Source: Leptospira harrisiae (GTDB taxonomy: Bacteria > Spirochaetota > Leptospiria > Leptospirales > Leptospiraceae). Taken from it: DNA of 64,000 bases. A program made the position numbers and the translations under genes. The DNA lies in assembly GCF_002811945.1 (NCBI RefSeq), contig NZ_NPDX01000001.1:1248501-1312500 (forward strand), read 5' to 3'. The notes under the pieces were generated by a model. That model was not told the DNA's origin and searched no databases. It worked only from the letters and a program-made list of their open reading frames with translations. Shown one piece after another: positions 28,048 to 38,101 of this stretch (positions are counted from its first letter, which is position 1; the number at the start of each line of letters is the position of its first letter).

Positions 28048-28749
28048 ATGAAAGTATGGATCGGATCTTTGTTACTTGTCTTGGGTGTTTCTCTTGGTGC
28101 CCAAACAAGTCCGGCTCACAATTGGCACTCACCCTCAGAAGTGGTGAAAAAGATAAAGAAGAACTTTAGTGATATCAATTCCTATTCGGCTGATTTTCTC
28201 ATCAAAACAGAAGACAACAAAAAGGAAAAACAGATGCGCGGGAAATGTTTCTACAAACGTCCCGGAAAAATTAGATATAACTTTGCTGAACCGGAAGGGG
28301 ACGAAATTGTATCCGATGGAAAAACGCTTCATATCTTTATCAAGAGGTTAGGTGCTGTGGGAAAACAGGATTTAACTCTCGACCGTAAAAATACATCTGG
28401 CCCTATCTTTACAACCAATAGTCCTGATGGATTAAATCGCCTCTTTCGTAAATACCATTATAAATTTGATACCATTGAACAACCACGTTCGATGGGTGAC
28501 ACAGCCAAATACTTTGTGTTAGACCTTGACCAAAGAGAAAAGATTGGTGGGTTTGAAAAGATGAAACTCTTTGTAGATTCTGAATCTTACTTAATCAAAA
28601 AAGCAGTGGCTACCGATGGACGTGGGAAAGTAACCACCATTTCATTTTCCAATATTAATTTTTCTGAAGAAATCCAAGACGGAGTTTTCAATTTTCATAT
28701 GAGCGGTAACGCGAAGATTGTCAACAACCCACTTGTCTCCGAGAACTAA
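28048..28749 (+). CDS. lolA: Outer-membrane lipoprotein carrier protein LolA
   Basis: 233 residues. I choose ATG 28048 because it opens a clean signal peptide ([19 protein letters not shown]) after a GGGA ribosome binding site. The longer frame overlaps ftsK. The mature part is the LolA beta-sheet fold, with the typical stretch [19 protein letters not shown] near residue 75 and the C-terminal repeat of sheet strands. It ferries lipoproteins from the inner to the outer membrane through the periplasm. The order ftsK-lolA is common in bacteria, which supports the call. Confidence 0.9.
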   Translation: MKVWIGSLLLVLGVSLGAQTSPAHNWHSPSEVVKKIKKNFSDINSYSADFLIKTEDNKKEKQMRGKCFYKRPGKIRYNFAEPEGDEIVSDGKTLHIFIKRLGAVGKQDLTLDRKNTSGPIFTTNSPDGLNRLFRKYHYKFDTIEQPRSMGDTAKYFVLDLDQREKIGGFEKMKLFVDSESYLIKKAVATDGRGKVTTISFSNINFSEEIQDGVFNFHMSGNAKIVNNPLVSEN

Positions 28750-28767
28750 GCTTAAGAGGATATCATT

Positions 28768-29868
28768 TTGAACACAAAACGAGTCGGTCAAATCATTCGA
28801 GAAGCGAGGGAAGATAAAAAACTTTCCGTGAAAGATGTTGCGAAAGAAACAAATATCGCAGCCAAATACATCATCGCTTTGGAAACAGAAGATTATTCTC
28901 AATTTCCTGCGGAGACATTCGCCCTTGGTTTTTTAAAAAACTATGCCAGTTATTTAAAGTTAGACACTGCGATGCTTCTCAATCTTTACCGTGGGGAACA
29001 AATAGAAGAATCCCAAGCTCCTTTAGAAGAACTGACTCGACCTACGACCACACCTTTTAGTTTGGATCGAAATAAAATCATTAGTCTTGTATCCGTATTC
29101 CTTTTTGTGATTTCGGCTTATATTATCTATATTAGTTTTGAAGATTCCAATTCTGGATCGATGGATGAAGAAACCACAGAAGTTGGTTCCACTGTAGAAA
29201 CAGTCGCAAGTTCAGACATTCCTTCTGGAATTAATTTTGTTTCTCAAAGTGTTCCAGAAAATGCCAGTGTTCCATTTATTTTAACTGAAGACCGGGGTGT
29301 GAGTTTCAGTGTGAACAACCAACAGTGTAAGATGTTTATCAAAGGTGTTTCTAATGGAAAAGCAAACCTTGGTTTTAATATCTTTCCTGAAAAAAATGTA
29401 TATTTTTTCCAAACAGCAGAAGGGGAAGAAACCATCCTTTCCTACCGCATCGAGGAACTTGCCTCTTTACGACGTGATATCCGTGTGGTGACCCAAGCTG
29501 TGACAGAAAAATCTGCAAAAGTCCTTGTAACACTCAAAGAAGAAAGAGAAGGTGCGGCTGTAAAGTCTCCCGTAGGCGATGTGCCGATTCAAGTTACGCT
29601 ATTTTTCTCTAAACCGAGCTACGTAGAGTTCGTGTTAGATGGACAAATGGGAGAAAGAGGGCTTGTTTCTGCTGGGGAAGTCAAACACTTAGAAGCGCGA
29701 GATCGCCTCGAAATCAAAGTGGGTGACGGGGGTGCCGTAGAAATGGTACAAAACGGTAAAGAACGTTCTGTCCTCGGCAAACCAGGAAAACTTGTCAAAA
29801 AAATCTTCATTCGTAAACCAAATCCTTATGATTCGACTCAGTCCATCATTGGAGAGTTAGGCGAGTAA
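28768..29868 (+). CDS. rodZ: RodZ-like helix-turn-helix membrane protein
   Basis: 366 residues: an N-terminal XRE/HTH_25 domain ([19 protein letters not shown], residues 7-75), one transmembrane helix (about 108-128) and a periplasmic C-terminal beta domain of the DUF4115 type. RodZ links MreB filaments to the cell-wall elongation machinery and sets rod shape. The start is TTG 28768 with AGAGGA 8 bases upstream. The TAA stop shares its last A with the rimO ATG (TAATG), so translation is coupled. Confidence 0.85.
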   Translation: MNTKRVGQIIREAREDKKLSVKDVAKETNIAAKYIIALETEDYSQFPAETFALGFLKNYASYLKLDTAMLLNLYRGEQIEESQAPLEELTRPTTTPFSLDRNKIISLVSVFLFVISAYIIYISFEDSNSGSMDEETTEVGSTVETVASSDIPSGINFVSQSVPENASVPFILTEDRGVSFSVNNQQCKMFIKGVSNGKANLGFNIFPEKNVYFFQTAEGEETILSYRIEELASLRRDIRVVTQAVTEKSAKVLVTLKEEREGAAVKSPVGDVPIQVTLFFSKPSYVEFVLDGQMGERGLVSAGEVKHLEARDRLEIKVGDGGAVEMVQNGKERSVLGKPGKLVKKIFIRKPNPYDSTQSIIGELGE

Positions 29869-31214
29869 TGCCGAAACTAAAAGAAACAACGGAAGAAACA
29901 CCGAAGTCGTTTTTTATCACGACTCTCGGTTGCCCCAAAAACACCGTCGATTCTATGGCCATGCACCAGTCGCTTCTAAAGGAAGGTCTTCTTCCAGCGG
30001 CAGGTCCCGAAGCCAGTGACTTCCACTTAGTCAACACTTGTACGTTTATCCAAGATGCTACGAAGGAAACCATCCAAACCATTTTGGACTCGATTGACAT
30101 CAAAAAGAAAAACAAACAAAAGTTAGTTGTTGTTGGGTGTTTTGCTGAACGTGCAGGAAAGGAAATTTCGGACGACCTTCCTGAAGTAGACCTCCACTTT
30201 GGTACTGGAAAGTATGACAAAGCAGGAGAGATCCTGAGAAAGAGTTTCCCTCTAGATTTTAAAGATTTATCCGAATTCAATGAAGACCTTTTAGAAAGGC
30301 TCACCACAAGTAAGGGAATTGAAAATTATTCCAAACCTTACTCGTATGTAAAAATTTCAGATGGTTGCAACCGTGGGTGCCACTTTTGTATCATTCCCAA
30401 CTTACGCGGTAAATACCGAGACACAGATAGTACTGATGTACTATCGCAAACCAAACTAGCAGTGAAAGCTGGCTCCAAAGAGATCTGTCTTGTTTCCCAA
30501 GATACTGTGTTTTATGGAAAGGACACTGATAAACTTTTAGATTTGGTTCGTTCTGTAGCGGATGTAGATGGAGTGGAACTTCTCAGGCTTCTTTATCTCT
30601 ACCCTGATAAAAAAACTGAAAAGTTACTCGATCTTTATCGAGAAATTCCTAAGATTGCCCCGTATTTGGAAAGCCCATTGCAACATGTTTCCAAATCCGT
30701 TTTAAAATCGATGAACCGCACTGGTGAGTATTCTTATTTCAAATCTCTTTTCCAAAAAGCAAGGGATCTAAGGCCTGATTTGGAAATTCGCACTTCATTT
30801 ATCTTAGGATTTCCTGGAGAAACAATGGATGATGTGGAAGAGATCATTCGCTTTGTGGAAGATGTAAAACCAGAAAAGGTAAATTTATTTCCTTATTCTC
30901 CACAAGAAGGAACAAAAGGTGCGACGATGGATGGGCAACTCAAAGACAAAGAAATTGCTCGCCGTGTGAATCTTGTTCGGGATGCCTATCTCGGAACTTT
31001 AAAGTCCATCCACCAAAACCGAATTGGAAAATTATATCCAGCGGTTGTGGATGAAGTTTTGGAAAAAGGTGCGATGGTTCGCCGTTTCCAAGATGCACCA
31101 GAAATTGATGAAGTCGTTTATGTAGAAGAAGAGGGTTTAAAGGTCGGCCAGTTTGGTCAGGTCCGAGTGGACTCTTTTTATGAACTGGACATGTCGGGGA
31201 CTTGGGTGGCTTAA
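29868..31214 (+). CDS. rimO: Ribosomal protein S12 methylthiotransferase
   Basis: 448 residues. An N-terminal UPF0004 domain (TTLGCPKNTVDS, NTCTFI, VVVGCFAERAG) precedes the radical SAM core with cluster motif CNRGCHFC and RGKYRD, and a C-terminal TRAM domain. Wording in the core (SDGCNRGC..CIIP) is RimO rather than MiaB. It adds a methylthio group to the conserved Asp of S12. It overlaps rodZ by one base and is followed after one base by pgsA. Confidence 0.93.
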   Translation: MPKLKETTEETPKSFFITTLGCPKNTVDSMAMHQSLLKEGLLPAAGPEASDFHLVNTCTFIQDATKETIQTILDSIDIKKKNKQKLVVVGCFAERAGKEISDDLPEVDLHFGTGKYDKAGEILRKSFPLDFKDLSEFNEDLLERLTTSKGIENYSKPYSYVKISDGCNRGCHFCIIPNLRGKYRDTDSTDVLSQTKLAVKAGSKEICLVSQDTVFYGKDTDKLLDLVRSVADVDGVELLRLLYLYPDKKTEKLLDLYREIPKIAPYLESPLQHVSKSVLKSMNRTGEYSYFKSLFQKARDLRPDLEIRTSFILGFPGETMDDVEEIIRFVEDVKPEKVNLFPYSPQEGTKGATMDGQLKDKEIARRVNLVRDAYLGTLKSIHQNRIGKLYPAVVDEVLEKGAMVRRFQDAPEIDEVVYVEEEGLKVGQFGQVRVDSFYELDMSGTWVA

Positions 31215-31215
31215 G

Positions 31216-31962
31216 TTGGAAGATTGGAAAACCATTGCCAATATTCCGAACCTACTTACGGTTCTACGGGTTCTCGCACTTCCATTTTTTATCTTTTCCC
31301 TTTTCCAAAAGGAATGGGAATACCAAATTTTTGCCTTTGTTCTCTTTGCTCTTGCTTCTCTCACTGATCTTGTGGATGGATATTTGGCGCGTAAGTGGAA
31401 CCAACAAACTGAGTTTGGAAAGTTTCTCGATCCACTCGCTGATAAATTTTTAGTTATTGGTTGTTTTGTTACTTTTTTATTCATCCACGAACCAATTGAA
31501 GTTTGGATGGTAGTGCTTATCATTGCGCGTGATATGCTCATCACTTTTTTACGTTACATTGCGGTTCGGTCAGGAAAAAGCCTTCGCACCACCATGATGG
31601 GAAAAGTAAAAACTGCCTTTCAAATGGGTGCCATTCTTATGATCCTTGTTGTGTTTATGCTCATCTCAGGCAAAAGAAGAGCCATGATCAATGAAACTTA
31701 TGCCATGGGAAAACTAGCAGGTTATTCTACCTTTGAAGTAGCAGCACAACATGCGAATGAGTTTTATACATTTGTCAAAACCACAGAGAATTTAAGTTTT
31801 AAAGATTTTTTTGATTCCATTGCTTCCTTTGTTCCTTATTTCGGAATGTTATTCACAACATTCATCACAGTGATTTCTGGCCTTCGTTATATTGTGACCA
31901 ATTATCAGTTGTTAACTTTTTCCAACCTAAAAAGGATTTTTTATGACCGCGCCAACAGTTAA
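31216..31962 (+). CDS. pgsA: CDP-diacylglycerol-glycerol-3-phosphate 3-phosphatidyltransferase
   Basis: 248 residues. I start at TTG 31216 (GGGTGG about 6 bases upstream). The longer open frame from 31153 lies inside rimO. The CDP-alcohol phosphotransferase signature is complete: DLVDGYLAR, then GKFLDPLADK. About five membrane helices are seen. The C-terminal 90 residues, including a soluble loop (residues about 145-190), are longer than in compact PgsA proteins. It makes phosphatidylglycerophosphate, the precursor of the phosphatidylglycerol that Lgt consumes. The 3' end overlaps trpD by 20 bases. Confidence 0.9.
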   Translation: MEDWKTIANIPNLLTVLRVLALPFFIFSLFQKEWEYQIFAFVLFALASLTDLVDGYLARKWNQQTEFGKFLDPLADKFLVIGCFVTFLFIHEPIEVWMVVLIIARDMLITFLRYIAVRSGKSLRTTMMGKVKTAFQMGAILMILVVFMLISGKRRAMINETYAMGKLAGYSTFEVAAQHANEFYTFVKTTENLSFKDFFDSIASFVPYFGMLFTTFITVISGLRYIVTNYQLLTFSNLKRIFYDRANS

Positions 31963-32971
31963 GGAAATACTCGGGCAAGTTGTTTCGGGACACCACCTTG
32001 TGGAAGAACATGCAGAACTATTTTTAAGTGAAGTGATGGATGGGAAAGTTCCAGAACCAGTCCTTGCTTCTTTTCTCACTGCCATGAAAATGAAAGGAGA
32101 AACTACAGACGAGTTGTACGGTTTTGTTCGGGCCATGCGAAGCCATGCCATCAAACCATCTAAGAAGTTTGATTTTGATTTTTTGGATACTTGCGGAACA
32201 GGGGGAGATGGAAAGGGGACTTTGAATGTTTCTACACTTTCCGCCCTCACTCTGGCAAGCCTTGGATTTAAAGTTGCTAAACATGGAAATCGTTCCGTGT
32301 CTTCTCTTTCGGGAAGTTCTGATATTTTGTCAGGACTTGGATACAAACTAGACCGTTCGACTGCAGAATCGGAATCCGAATTCTTACGAACTGGGTTTGT
32401 ATTTTTGTTTGCACCGGCTTGGCACCCGGCAATGAAATATGCCGGCCCGGTGCGTACAGCACTTGGATTTCGCACTTTTTTTAATTTGATCGGGCCCCTT
32501 TCCAACCCATTTTCCCCTTCACACCAATTGGTAGGTGTGTATGATCGGTCCCTTTGTTTGCCCATTGCCGAAATTTTAGGAAGGCTTGGTTCCAAACGTG
32601 CGATTGTTTGTCATTCGGCGGATGGACTGGATGAGTTTTCTATTTTTGAAGAAACCCATTATGCCTTTTTTGATGGAAAGGAGACAAAAGAATTTTCCTT
32701 TGATCCTAAGGAACTGGGCCTAAATTCTAAAGAATTGGATCGAAATACAGTGTTCTCTTCCTCAAAAGAAGGTGCGGAATCCCTATTTCGTGCGGTTCTA
32801 GACCCAAGTGGATCCACGGGTGGCACTTCCATGGTGGCGCTCAATGTTGGGGTGGCTATGTATTTACTGGGAGCCACAAACGATATACGAACAGGATACG
32901 AAACCGCCAAAGAGGCCATCCTCGAGAAAAAAGTTCTCCGATTCGTTCATGAAACATTGAATTTAAGATAA
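31943..32971 (+). CDS. trpD: Anthranilate phosphoribosyltransferase
   Basis: 342 residues. PRPP and metal-binding motifs are CGTGGDGKGTLNVST, KHGNRSVSSLSGSSDIL and DGLDEFS. The anthranilate-tunnel segment HPAMKYAGPVRTALGFRTFFN is typical. It carries out the second step of tryptophan synthesis. No other trp gene is near. It is embedded in a lipid/secretion gene string and overlaps pgsA by 20 bases, so it is probably co-transcribed without functional relation. Confidence 0.95.
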   Translation: MTAPTVKEILGQVVSGHHLVEEHAELFLSEVMDGKVPEPVLASFLTAMKMKGETTDELYGFVRAMRSHAIKPSKKFDFDFLDTCGTGGDGKGTLNVSTLSALTLASLGFKVAKHGNRSVSSLSGSSDILSGLGYKLDRSTAESESEFLRTGFVFLFAPAWHPAMKYAGPVRTALGFRTFFNLIGPLSNPFSPSHQLVGVYDRSLCLPIAEILGRLGSKRAIVCHSADGLDEFSIFEETHYAFFDGKETKEFSFDPKELGLNSKELDRNTVFSSSKEGAESLFRAVLDPSGSTGGTSMVALNVGVAMYLLGATNDIRTGYETAKEAILEKKVLRFVHETLNLR

Positions 32972-32997
32972 GGCCTATAAACATTGGATAAATAGCT

Positions 32998-33321
32998 ATG
33001 CTCAATTTTAACTTTTTAACAACAGATATCCTAATCCTTGCCCAAGAAGAGGGTGCAAAGTCGTCTCTACAGTCACTCATTATCATTCCGATCATGTTAG
33101 TTGCTATGTATTTTCTTGTGATCCTTCCTAACAAAAAAGAAGAGAAAAAAAGAAAAGAGATGATCACTAATCTCCAAAAAGGAGACAACGTTGTCACAAA
33201 CAGTGGTCTCCATGGTAAGATCGTTGAGTTCAAAGACAACAATGAAACAGTTGTTCTCAGTGTTGCTGCGAACACAAACGTCACTTTTGAAACTAGCGCT
33301 ATTCTGAAGAAGAAAGCCTAA
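32998..33321 (+). CDS. yajC: Preprotein translocase subunit YajC
   Basis: 107 residues with one N-terminal membrane helix (about 25-45) followed by the YajC soluble segment (ILPNKKEEKKRKEM, LQKGDNVVTNSGLHGKI, FETSAILKKKA). It associates with SecDF in the inner membrane. The next gene starts one base after the stop. Confidence 0.93.
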   Translation: MLNFNFLTTDILILAQEEGAKSSLQSLIIIPIMLVAMYFLVILPNKKEEKKRKEMITNLQKGDNVVTNSGLHGKIVEFKDNNETVVLSVAANTNVTFETSAILKKKA

Positions 33322-33322
33322 G

Positions 33323-33958
33323 ATGAAAAAACTCTTTTTAATCTCTTTTACATTCTGTTTTTCTGTTTCCCTCTTGGCTCAAGAAGGTTTGGATTTTTTA
33401 GATAAGGTAAATGATAAACCAAAATCAACAACCACCAAACCAAAAGAAGAGACAATTGGAACCACAACCAAAAAACAAACAAACATTGTGACCACTACTG
33501 GTGTTACAACGGGAAAAAAGAAGAGATCTAAAAAGAAGTCCAAACAAAACCAACTCACTGCGGAAACACTTCCGCAAAACCCGAGTGTGGTGACAAATAA
33601 TCTAAACACGAACCCTACGGTTACGGACAAATCCATACCGAACATAGAAAAACAACCTACGGTCGTAGAAGAAGAGGAAGTGGCTAGTAACGGAATGTGG
33701 ATGGATTCCAATGTTTCCGTAGAACCAACAGGACTGCCTGGGTTTTCTGCGGATCTAAAAATTGGAAAAACTGAAAGTGGAAACGTCGAAACAAATCTTT
33801 CTCCGAGCAAAGATTCCGGAAAATCACTTTTTAATTTCTCTGATTTTTTTGCTAAATATAAGAAAGCGATGATGATCCTAGGGATTATCATACTCTTTGC
33901 GTTTTATAGACTTAGATCCGCTCGCCCGGGATCTAGCAGTCGTTCTTATAGAAGATAA
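33323..33958 (+). CDS. Unknown signal-peptide/transmembrane protein inside the sec operon
   Basis: 211 residues; I recognise no domain. A signal peptide (residues 1-19, ending LLAQ) is followed by about 160 residues rich in Thr, Lys, Asn and Glu that look disordered, with a very basic patch (KKKRSKKKSK near 65-75). One hydrophobic helix lies at about 183-200, then an Arg/Ser-rich tail (RSARPGSSSRSYRR). The predicted topology is periplasmic N-terminal region with a C-terminal membrane anchor. It lies between yajC and secD with gaps of 1 and 21 bases, so it is made with the SecDF-YajC complex and may be an accessory part of it. Confidence 0.8.
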   Translation: MKKLFLISFTFCFSVSLLAQEGLDFLDKVNDKPKSTTTKPKEETIGTTTKKQTNIVTTTGVTTGKKKRSKKKSKQNQLTAETLPQNPSVVTNNLNTNPTVTDKSIPNIEKQPTVVEEEEVASNGMWMDSNVSVEPTGLPGFSADLKIGKTESGNVETNLSPSKDSGKSLFNFSDFFAKYKKAMMILGIIILFAFYRLRSARPGSSSRSYRR

Positions 33959-33979
33959 TAATTTTAGGAGCAAACTAAC

Positions 33980-35914
33980 TTGCAATCGTATCGACTATTG
34001 ATTCTTCCTTTTTTGATTTTGGCAGTTTCCTTTACAATTTTGTATCCGAATTTTGCCGATCGTACTTTAAAAATCGTTGTGAGAGAGGATGTTTACTCTC
34101 TTCCAGAAGCAGACCAAAAAACATTGGTTAATGGGCTGTTTGAACGTTGGGCGAAAGATTATGGCAAAACTTCTGGATGGACCATAGAACCACAAGGAAC
34201 ACTTCCTCCTAAAGAAAATCCTTTTTATACGGTAAAGGGTCGATTTATCACTTCAGCAAAGATCAATCAAATTTCTCAAGAAAACCAATCTTTAGTGAGT
34301 GAATCTAAAAATAAACTTGAGCCCACTTGGATTGAAAATACAATTCGCGGTGGTAAATCTTTGTCTATTAAATTGGGATTAGATTTACAAGGTGGAATGA
34401 GAGTTGTACTCAAAGGTGACTTTGATGACTATACATCCAAACTCAAAGATCTTTATGCAAAAGAATTAACTGAGCTCAACCTAACACTTAGTAATCCAAC
34501 TATAAAACCAGAAGAAAAAGAAAAAGCAAAGTCACGGCTCGCCGAAATTGAATCTAGTTTTGATCTTTCACCAATGCGTAAGATTGTTGAACTAGAAAAA
34601 GCAAAGATGATTATTGACAATCGTCTTACGACTCAAAACCTAACAGAGCCACAAGTTCGTATTCAAAAAGAACAGGATGCGATCGAAGTTTCCCTACCAG
34701 GTGTTTCTAACTCAGCAGCCATTTTAGAAATTTTACAAAATACGGAAACGGTTGAGTATCGTTTAGAAGAACCAACACCTTTCCTTTATAAAAGCCAAAT
34801 TGCGGATAATGAACGCCGTATGATGGATTTAGGAAAAAGAGAGAACACGGATATTTTTCTCTTTCAAGAACTTGTAAAAAACAAAATGGGTAAAAAAGCC
34901 CAAGATGAGTTTTTAGAAGGGTTAGAGAAAAAATACAATATTCCAAAAGACTTCAAAGTATATGCAATGTGGGCTCGTGGAAATGCAGCCAAATCGGCAC
35001 TTTTGCCTCGTAGTTTTGTGGTTTTGGAACGTAAAATTGCCTTATCTGGAAATGATATGACCAATGCCCAACCATCTTATAACTCCAATTCCTATGGATG
35101 GATGGTAAGTTTTACTCTCACTCCTAATGGGGCAGAAAAGTTTTTTGATCTTACTTCACAAAACCGTGGCCGTAACCTAGCAATTGTTTGGGGGGATAAG
35201 GTGATTTCAAATCCTGTTATCAATGACCCAATCGCTGGTGGACGTGCTGAAATTTCAGGAAGTTTCTCTGAACAAGAAGCCATTCGATTGGCAAACGTAA
35301 TTTCAGAAGGAGCACTTCCTATCCCACTTTCTGTTTTGGAAATGAGATTCATTGGACCAACTCTTGGAATTGAATCCATCGAAGTGGGTGTAAAAGCTGT
35401 TGCCATAGGATTTTTCCTAGTGATGGTTTATATGATATTTTATTACAGGTTAGGTGGATTTATTGCAGACCTTTCTCTATTAGTAAACCTTATCATTTTA
35501 GCGGCACTTCTAACTTTGATGGACTTTACGTTGACTCTTCCAGGGATTGCCGGGATCATTCTGACAGCAGGTATGGCTGTTGATGCGAACGTAATCATAT
35601 ATGAAAGGATACGTGAAGAAATTGAAGAGGGAAGGGCACTTTCCATCGCAGTCACACGTGGTTTTGAAAATGCATTTTGGACCATTATGGACGCGAACGT
35701 AACCACACTCATTGCAGGGATTTTAATGATTCGTCTTGGAAATGGACCAATCAAAGGTTTTGCGATCACTCTTTGTTGGGGGATTGTGACAACTCTATTT
35801 ACTTCTCTTTTCCTCTCACGGTTGTTTATGGAACTTACTGTTAACCGATTGGGAATCCATCATTTAAACTTAAGGCCTTTCTTCTTTGGAAAAAAGGAGA
35901 CTACAAATGCGTAA
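33980..35914 (+). CDS. secD: Protein translocase subunit SecD
   Basis: 644 residues. The first membrane helix (about 5-22) is followed by a large periplasmic P1 region containing LGLDLQGGMR near residue 133 and a long charged helical insertion. Five more helices follow in the C-terminal third, with the conserved GMAVDANVIIYERIREE. It uses the proton gradient to pull secreted proteins through SecYEG. The start is TTG 33980 with AGGAG upstream. The stop overlaps the secF start by 8 bases. Confidence 0.95.
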   Translation: MQSYRLLILPFLILAVSFTILYPNFADRTLKIVVREDVYSLPEADQKTLVNGLFERWAKDYGKTSGWTIEPQGTLPPKENPFYTVKGRFITSAKINQISQENQSLVSESKNKLEPTWIENTIRGGKSLSIKLGLDLQGGMRVVLKGDFDDYTSKLKDLYAKELTELNLTLSNPTIKPEEKEKAKSRLAEIESSFDLSPMRKIVELEKAKMIIDNRLTTQNLTEPQVRIQKEQDAIEVSLPGVSNSAAILEILQNTETVEYRLEEPTPFLYKSQIADNERRMMDLGKRENTDIFLFQELVKNKMGKKAQDEFLEGLEKKYNIPKDFKVYAMWARGNAAKSALLPRSFVVLERKIALSGNDMTNAQPSYNSNSYGWMVSFTLTPNGAEKFFDLTSQNRGRNLAIVWGDKVISNPVINDPIAGGRAEISGSFSEQEAIRLANVISEGALPIPLSVLEMRFIGPTLGIESIEVGVKAVAIGFFLVMVYMIFYYRLGGFIADLSLLVNLIILAALLTLMDFTLTLPGIAGIILTAGMAVDANVIIYERIREEIEEGRALSIAVTRGFENAFWTIMDANVTTLIAGILMIRLGNGPIKGFAITLCWGIVTTLFTSLFLSRLFMELTVNRLGIHHLNLRPFFFGKKETTNA

Positions 35915-36845
35915 TATCAATTTCACAAAGTATAAATACTTTACTCTTAGTTTTTCATTTTTAGCGATTGTTTTTGGTTTTGTTGTAACTTTTGCTAAAT
36001 ACGGCGGATTTGCTCACTCTCTTGATTTTAATGGTGGACTACGAACTGTTGTGGAACTTCCTGCGGATAAAACTCGTAGTGATTTGGATGGATACTTTCA
36101 GTCCAAAAACATTGAAGCCGTCGTGATTCTTTTGGAAAAAGATAAAAATATTTATCAATTGGACATCGGACTAGGTTCTTTAGATACAATTGAAACTTTG
36201 TATAAGGAAATTCCGGAAGAAAACCGTGAGTCTTCCACTTCTGCCATTGATCGTTTTGTTCAACTTGTACGTTACGAATATAAACTTCCGAAAGAAAAGA
36301 TTCTTTCCGCAGACCAAGTAGGTGCAGTAGTTGGAGGAGAGTTGACAGAGGTGGGTATCACACTTCTACTCACAACACTTGCCATCATCCTTTTGTATTT
36401 GAGTATTCGTTCTCAGTTTAAGTTTGCTTTGGCTTCTTCCATTGCTCTGGTTCATGATATCCTTATGACTTTGGCACTCATTGGATTTTTACAAATCAAA
36501 CCAAGTGTTCCTATCATTGCGGCACTTCTCACACTCCTTGGTTATTCCATTAACGATAAAATCGTGGTATTTGACCGAATTAGAGAAAACGCACATGGAA
36601 AAGACAATTTAGCTCTTTCCAATATCATCAATGTTTCGATCACACAAACCTTGGGTAGAACCATCAATACTTCTTTTACAACAATGATTTCTGTTGTGGC
36701 AATCATTGTGGGTGGGGCAGTCGAATTGTATGATTTTGCTTTCATTCTACTTTTTGGGGTAATTGTCGGAACCTATTCTTCAATCTATATTGCGGCACCT
36801 ATTTCTGAGATTTACGACCAACTCAGGAAGAAAAAATTCGCATAA
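35907..36845 (+). CDS. secF: Protein translocase subunit SecF
   Basis: 312 residues with six membrane helices. It shows SLDFNGGLR in the first periplasmic loop and the SecF motif LLTLLGYSINDKIVVFDRIREN. I start at ATG 35907, preceded by AAGGAG, rather than at the in-frame TTG 35886, which would overlap secD further. It partners SecD. ribD begins 10 bases after the stop. Confidence 0.95.
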   Translation: MRNINFTKYKYFTLSFSFLAIVFGFVVTFAKYGGFAHSLDFNGGLRTVVELPADKTRSDLDGYFQSKNIEAVVILLEKDKNIYQLDIGLGSLDTIETLYKEIPEENRESSTSAIDRFVQLVRYEYKLPKEKILSADQVGAVVGGELTEVGITLLLTTLAIILLYLSIRSQFKFALASSIALVHDILMTLALIGFLQIKPSVPIIAALLTLLGYSINDKIVVFDRIRENAHGKDNLALSNIINVSITQTLGRTINTSFTTMISVVAIIVGGAVELYDFAFILLFGVIVGTYSSIYIAAPISEIYDQLRKKKFA

Positions 36846-36855
36846 CAAATATTTT

Positions 36856-38097
36856 ATGGATGCAGAGAAACGGAAGGAAACTTATTCTCTGCATTCCCTA
36901 CTTGGGTTTTTGGCAATGGGAAAAACCGGAGCCAATCCTCCCGTCTCTGCTGTTTTAACTGATGAAACAGGCTCCATTCTTGCCAGTGCACATACCCAAA
37001 AATTTGGTGGGAACCATGCCGAAAGGGAACTTTATTCACGTTATCCGAGTGCTGGTGAAAGCCAATTCCTTTCTGTTAGTTTAGAACCCTGTACCCATTT
37101 TGGAAAAACACCACCTTGCCGCGATTTGGTGATTGAAAAAAAACCTAAAGAAATCAAACTCGGTTGGAAAGATCCGAATCCTTTAGTGACTTCGGGAGAT
37201 TGGGAAAAGTATACAGAGTCTGGAATTTCTGTTACATTGGATCCCATGCTCGCAAAGGTTTCCCTACCTTTTTTACAAGGTTTTTTACACCGAATCCAAA
37301 CGGGAAGGCCTTGGGTTTGGATCAAAGCAGCCACATCCATTGAAGGTAATTATGCTTCGAAAGAGAAAAAAAAGGAACGTGTGAGTTCAGAGGAAATGGA
37401 TTTATATTTGCAGGTTCTCCGTGCGAAAATGGATGCAATCGCTGTTGGTCCAGGAACCGTAATTTCCGATTCTCCCTCCCTTCATTTTCGAATTACAGAT
37501 GAGATGGTTCTTACGCAGAAACCAGGACAAAGAGTTACCGAATTAGAACCTTTTTTTGAAGCGGGATCTGGACTCATATCTTCGTTATTATCCTATACAA
37601 AAGATTCTGAAAAATTACATCGTTTAGAGGAAGAAGTATACCAACCATTTCGTATCTTTTGTTTGGATCCAAACCATCTTCCCTCTGATGTTTTTTTTGC
37701 AAAACAAAGGGAACTGACTGAAAAGTTTGGAGTGAAAAAATGTATTTTTTTTATATTAATCGAGGACAATTCGGAATCTATCTCTAAAGAATTAGAGGAA
37801 CAAATTAAGATGGTTTCCCCTTATGAAGCAGTTTTCATTGATTCGAATGAAGGTGATAAGTTTTTGGAAATTCTCGGAGAACTCGGCATCAATACTTTGT
37901 TATGTGAAGCCGGTAGTTTTTTCCCAAACTTCCTACAAAATGAACTTTCAGAGGAAGATCGAATTTTGGAGATTCGAAATGAAAAAAAATCGATTCCTGA
38001 TGGAATTCCTTTTATTTTTCACAACGAACCACTGATTTCCGAATACAAAGTCGGAACAAACCGTATTTTTATCAGAAAACCGCAAAGGAGTCATTAA
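36856..38097 (+). CDS. ribD: Divergent bifunctional riboflavin deaminase/reductase
   Basis: 413 residues, longer than the usual 360-370. The deaminase half has the zinc motif HAERE and EPCTHFGKTPPCRD. The reductase half has KAATSIEGNYASK, the segment AKMDAIAVGPGTVISDSPSL, and near the end LLCEAGSFF where most RibD proteins have EGG. The extra length lies in the reductase domain. It performs steps two and three of riboflavin synthesis. I start at ATG 36856, just after secF; the longer frame from 36763 runs inside secF. ribE follows 4 bases later. The reductase activity is the less certain half. Confidence 0.85.
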   Translation: MDAEKRKETYSLHSLLGFLAMGKTGANPPVSAVLTDETGSILASAHTQKFGGNHAERELYSRYPSAGESQFLSVSLEPCTHFGKTPPCRDLVIEKKPKEIKLGWKDPNPLVTSGDWEKYTESGISVTLDPMLAKVSLPFLQGFLHRIQTGRPWVWIKAATSIEGNYASKEKKKERVSSEEMDLYLQVLRAKMDAIAVGPGTVISDSPSLHFRITDEMVLTQKPGQRVTELEPFFEAGSGLISSLLSYTKDSEKLHRLEEEVYQPFRIFCLDPNHLPSDVFFAKQRELTEKFGVKKCIFFILIEDNSESISKELEEQIKMVSPYEAVFIDSNEGDKFLEILGELGINTLLCEAGSFFPNFLQNELSEEDRILEIRNEKKSIPDGIPFIFHNEPLISEYKVGTNRIFIRKPQRSH

Positions 38098-38101
38098 CCC
38101 A

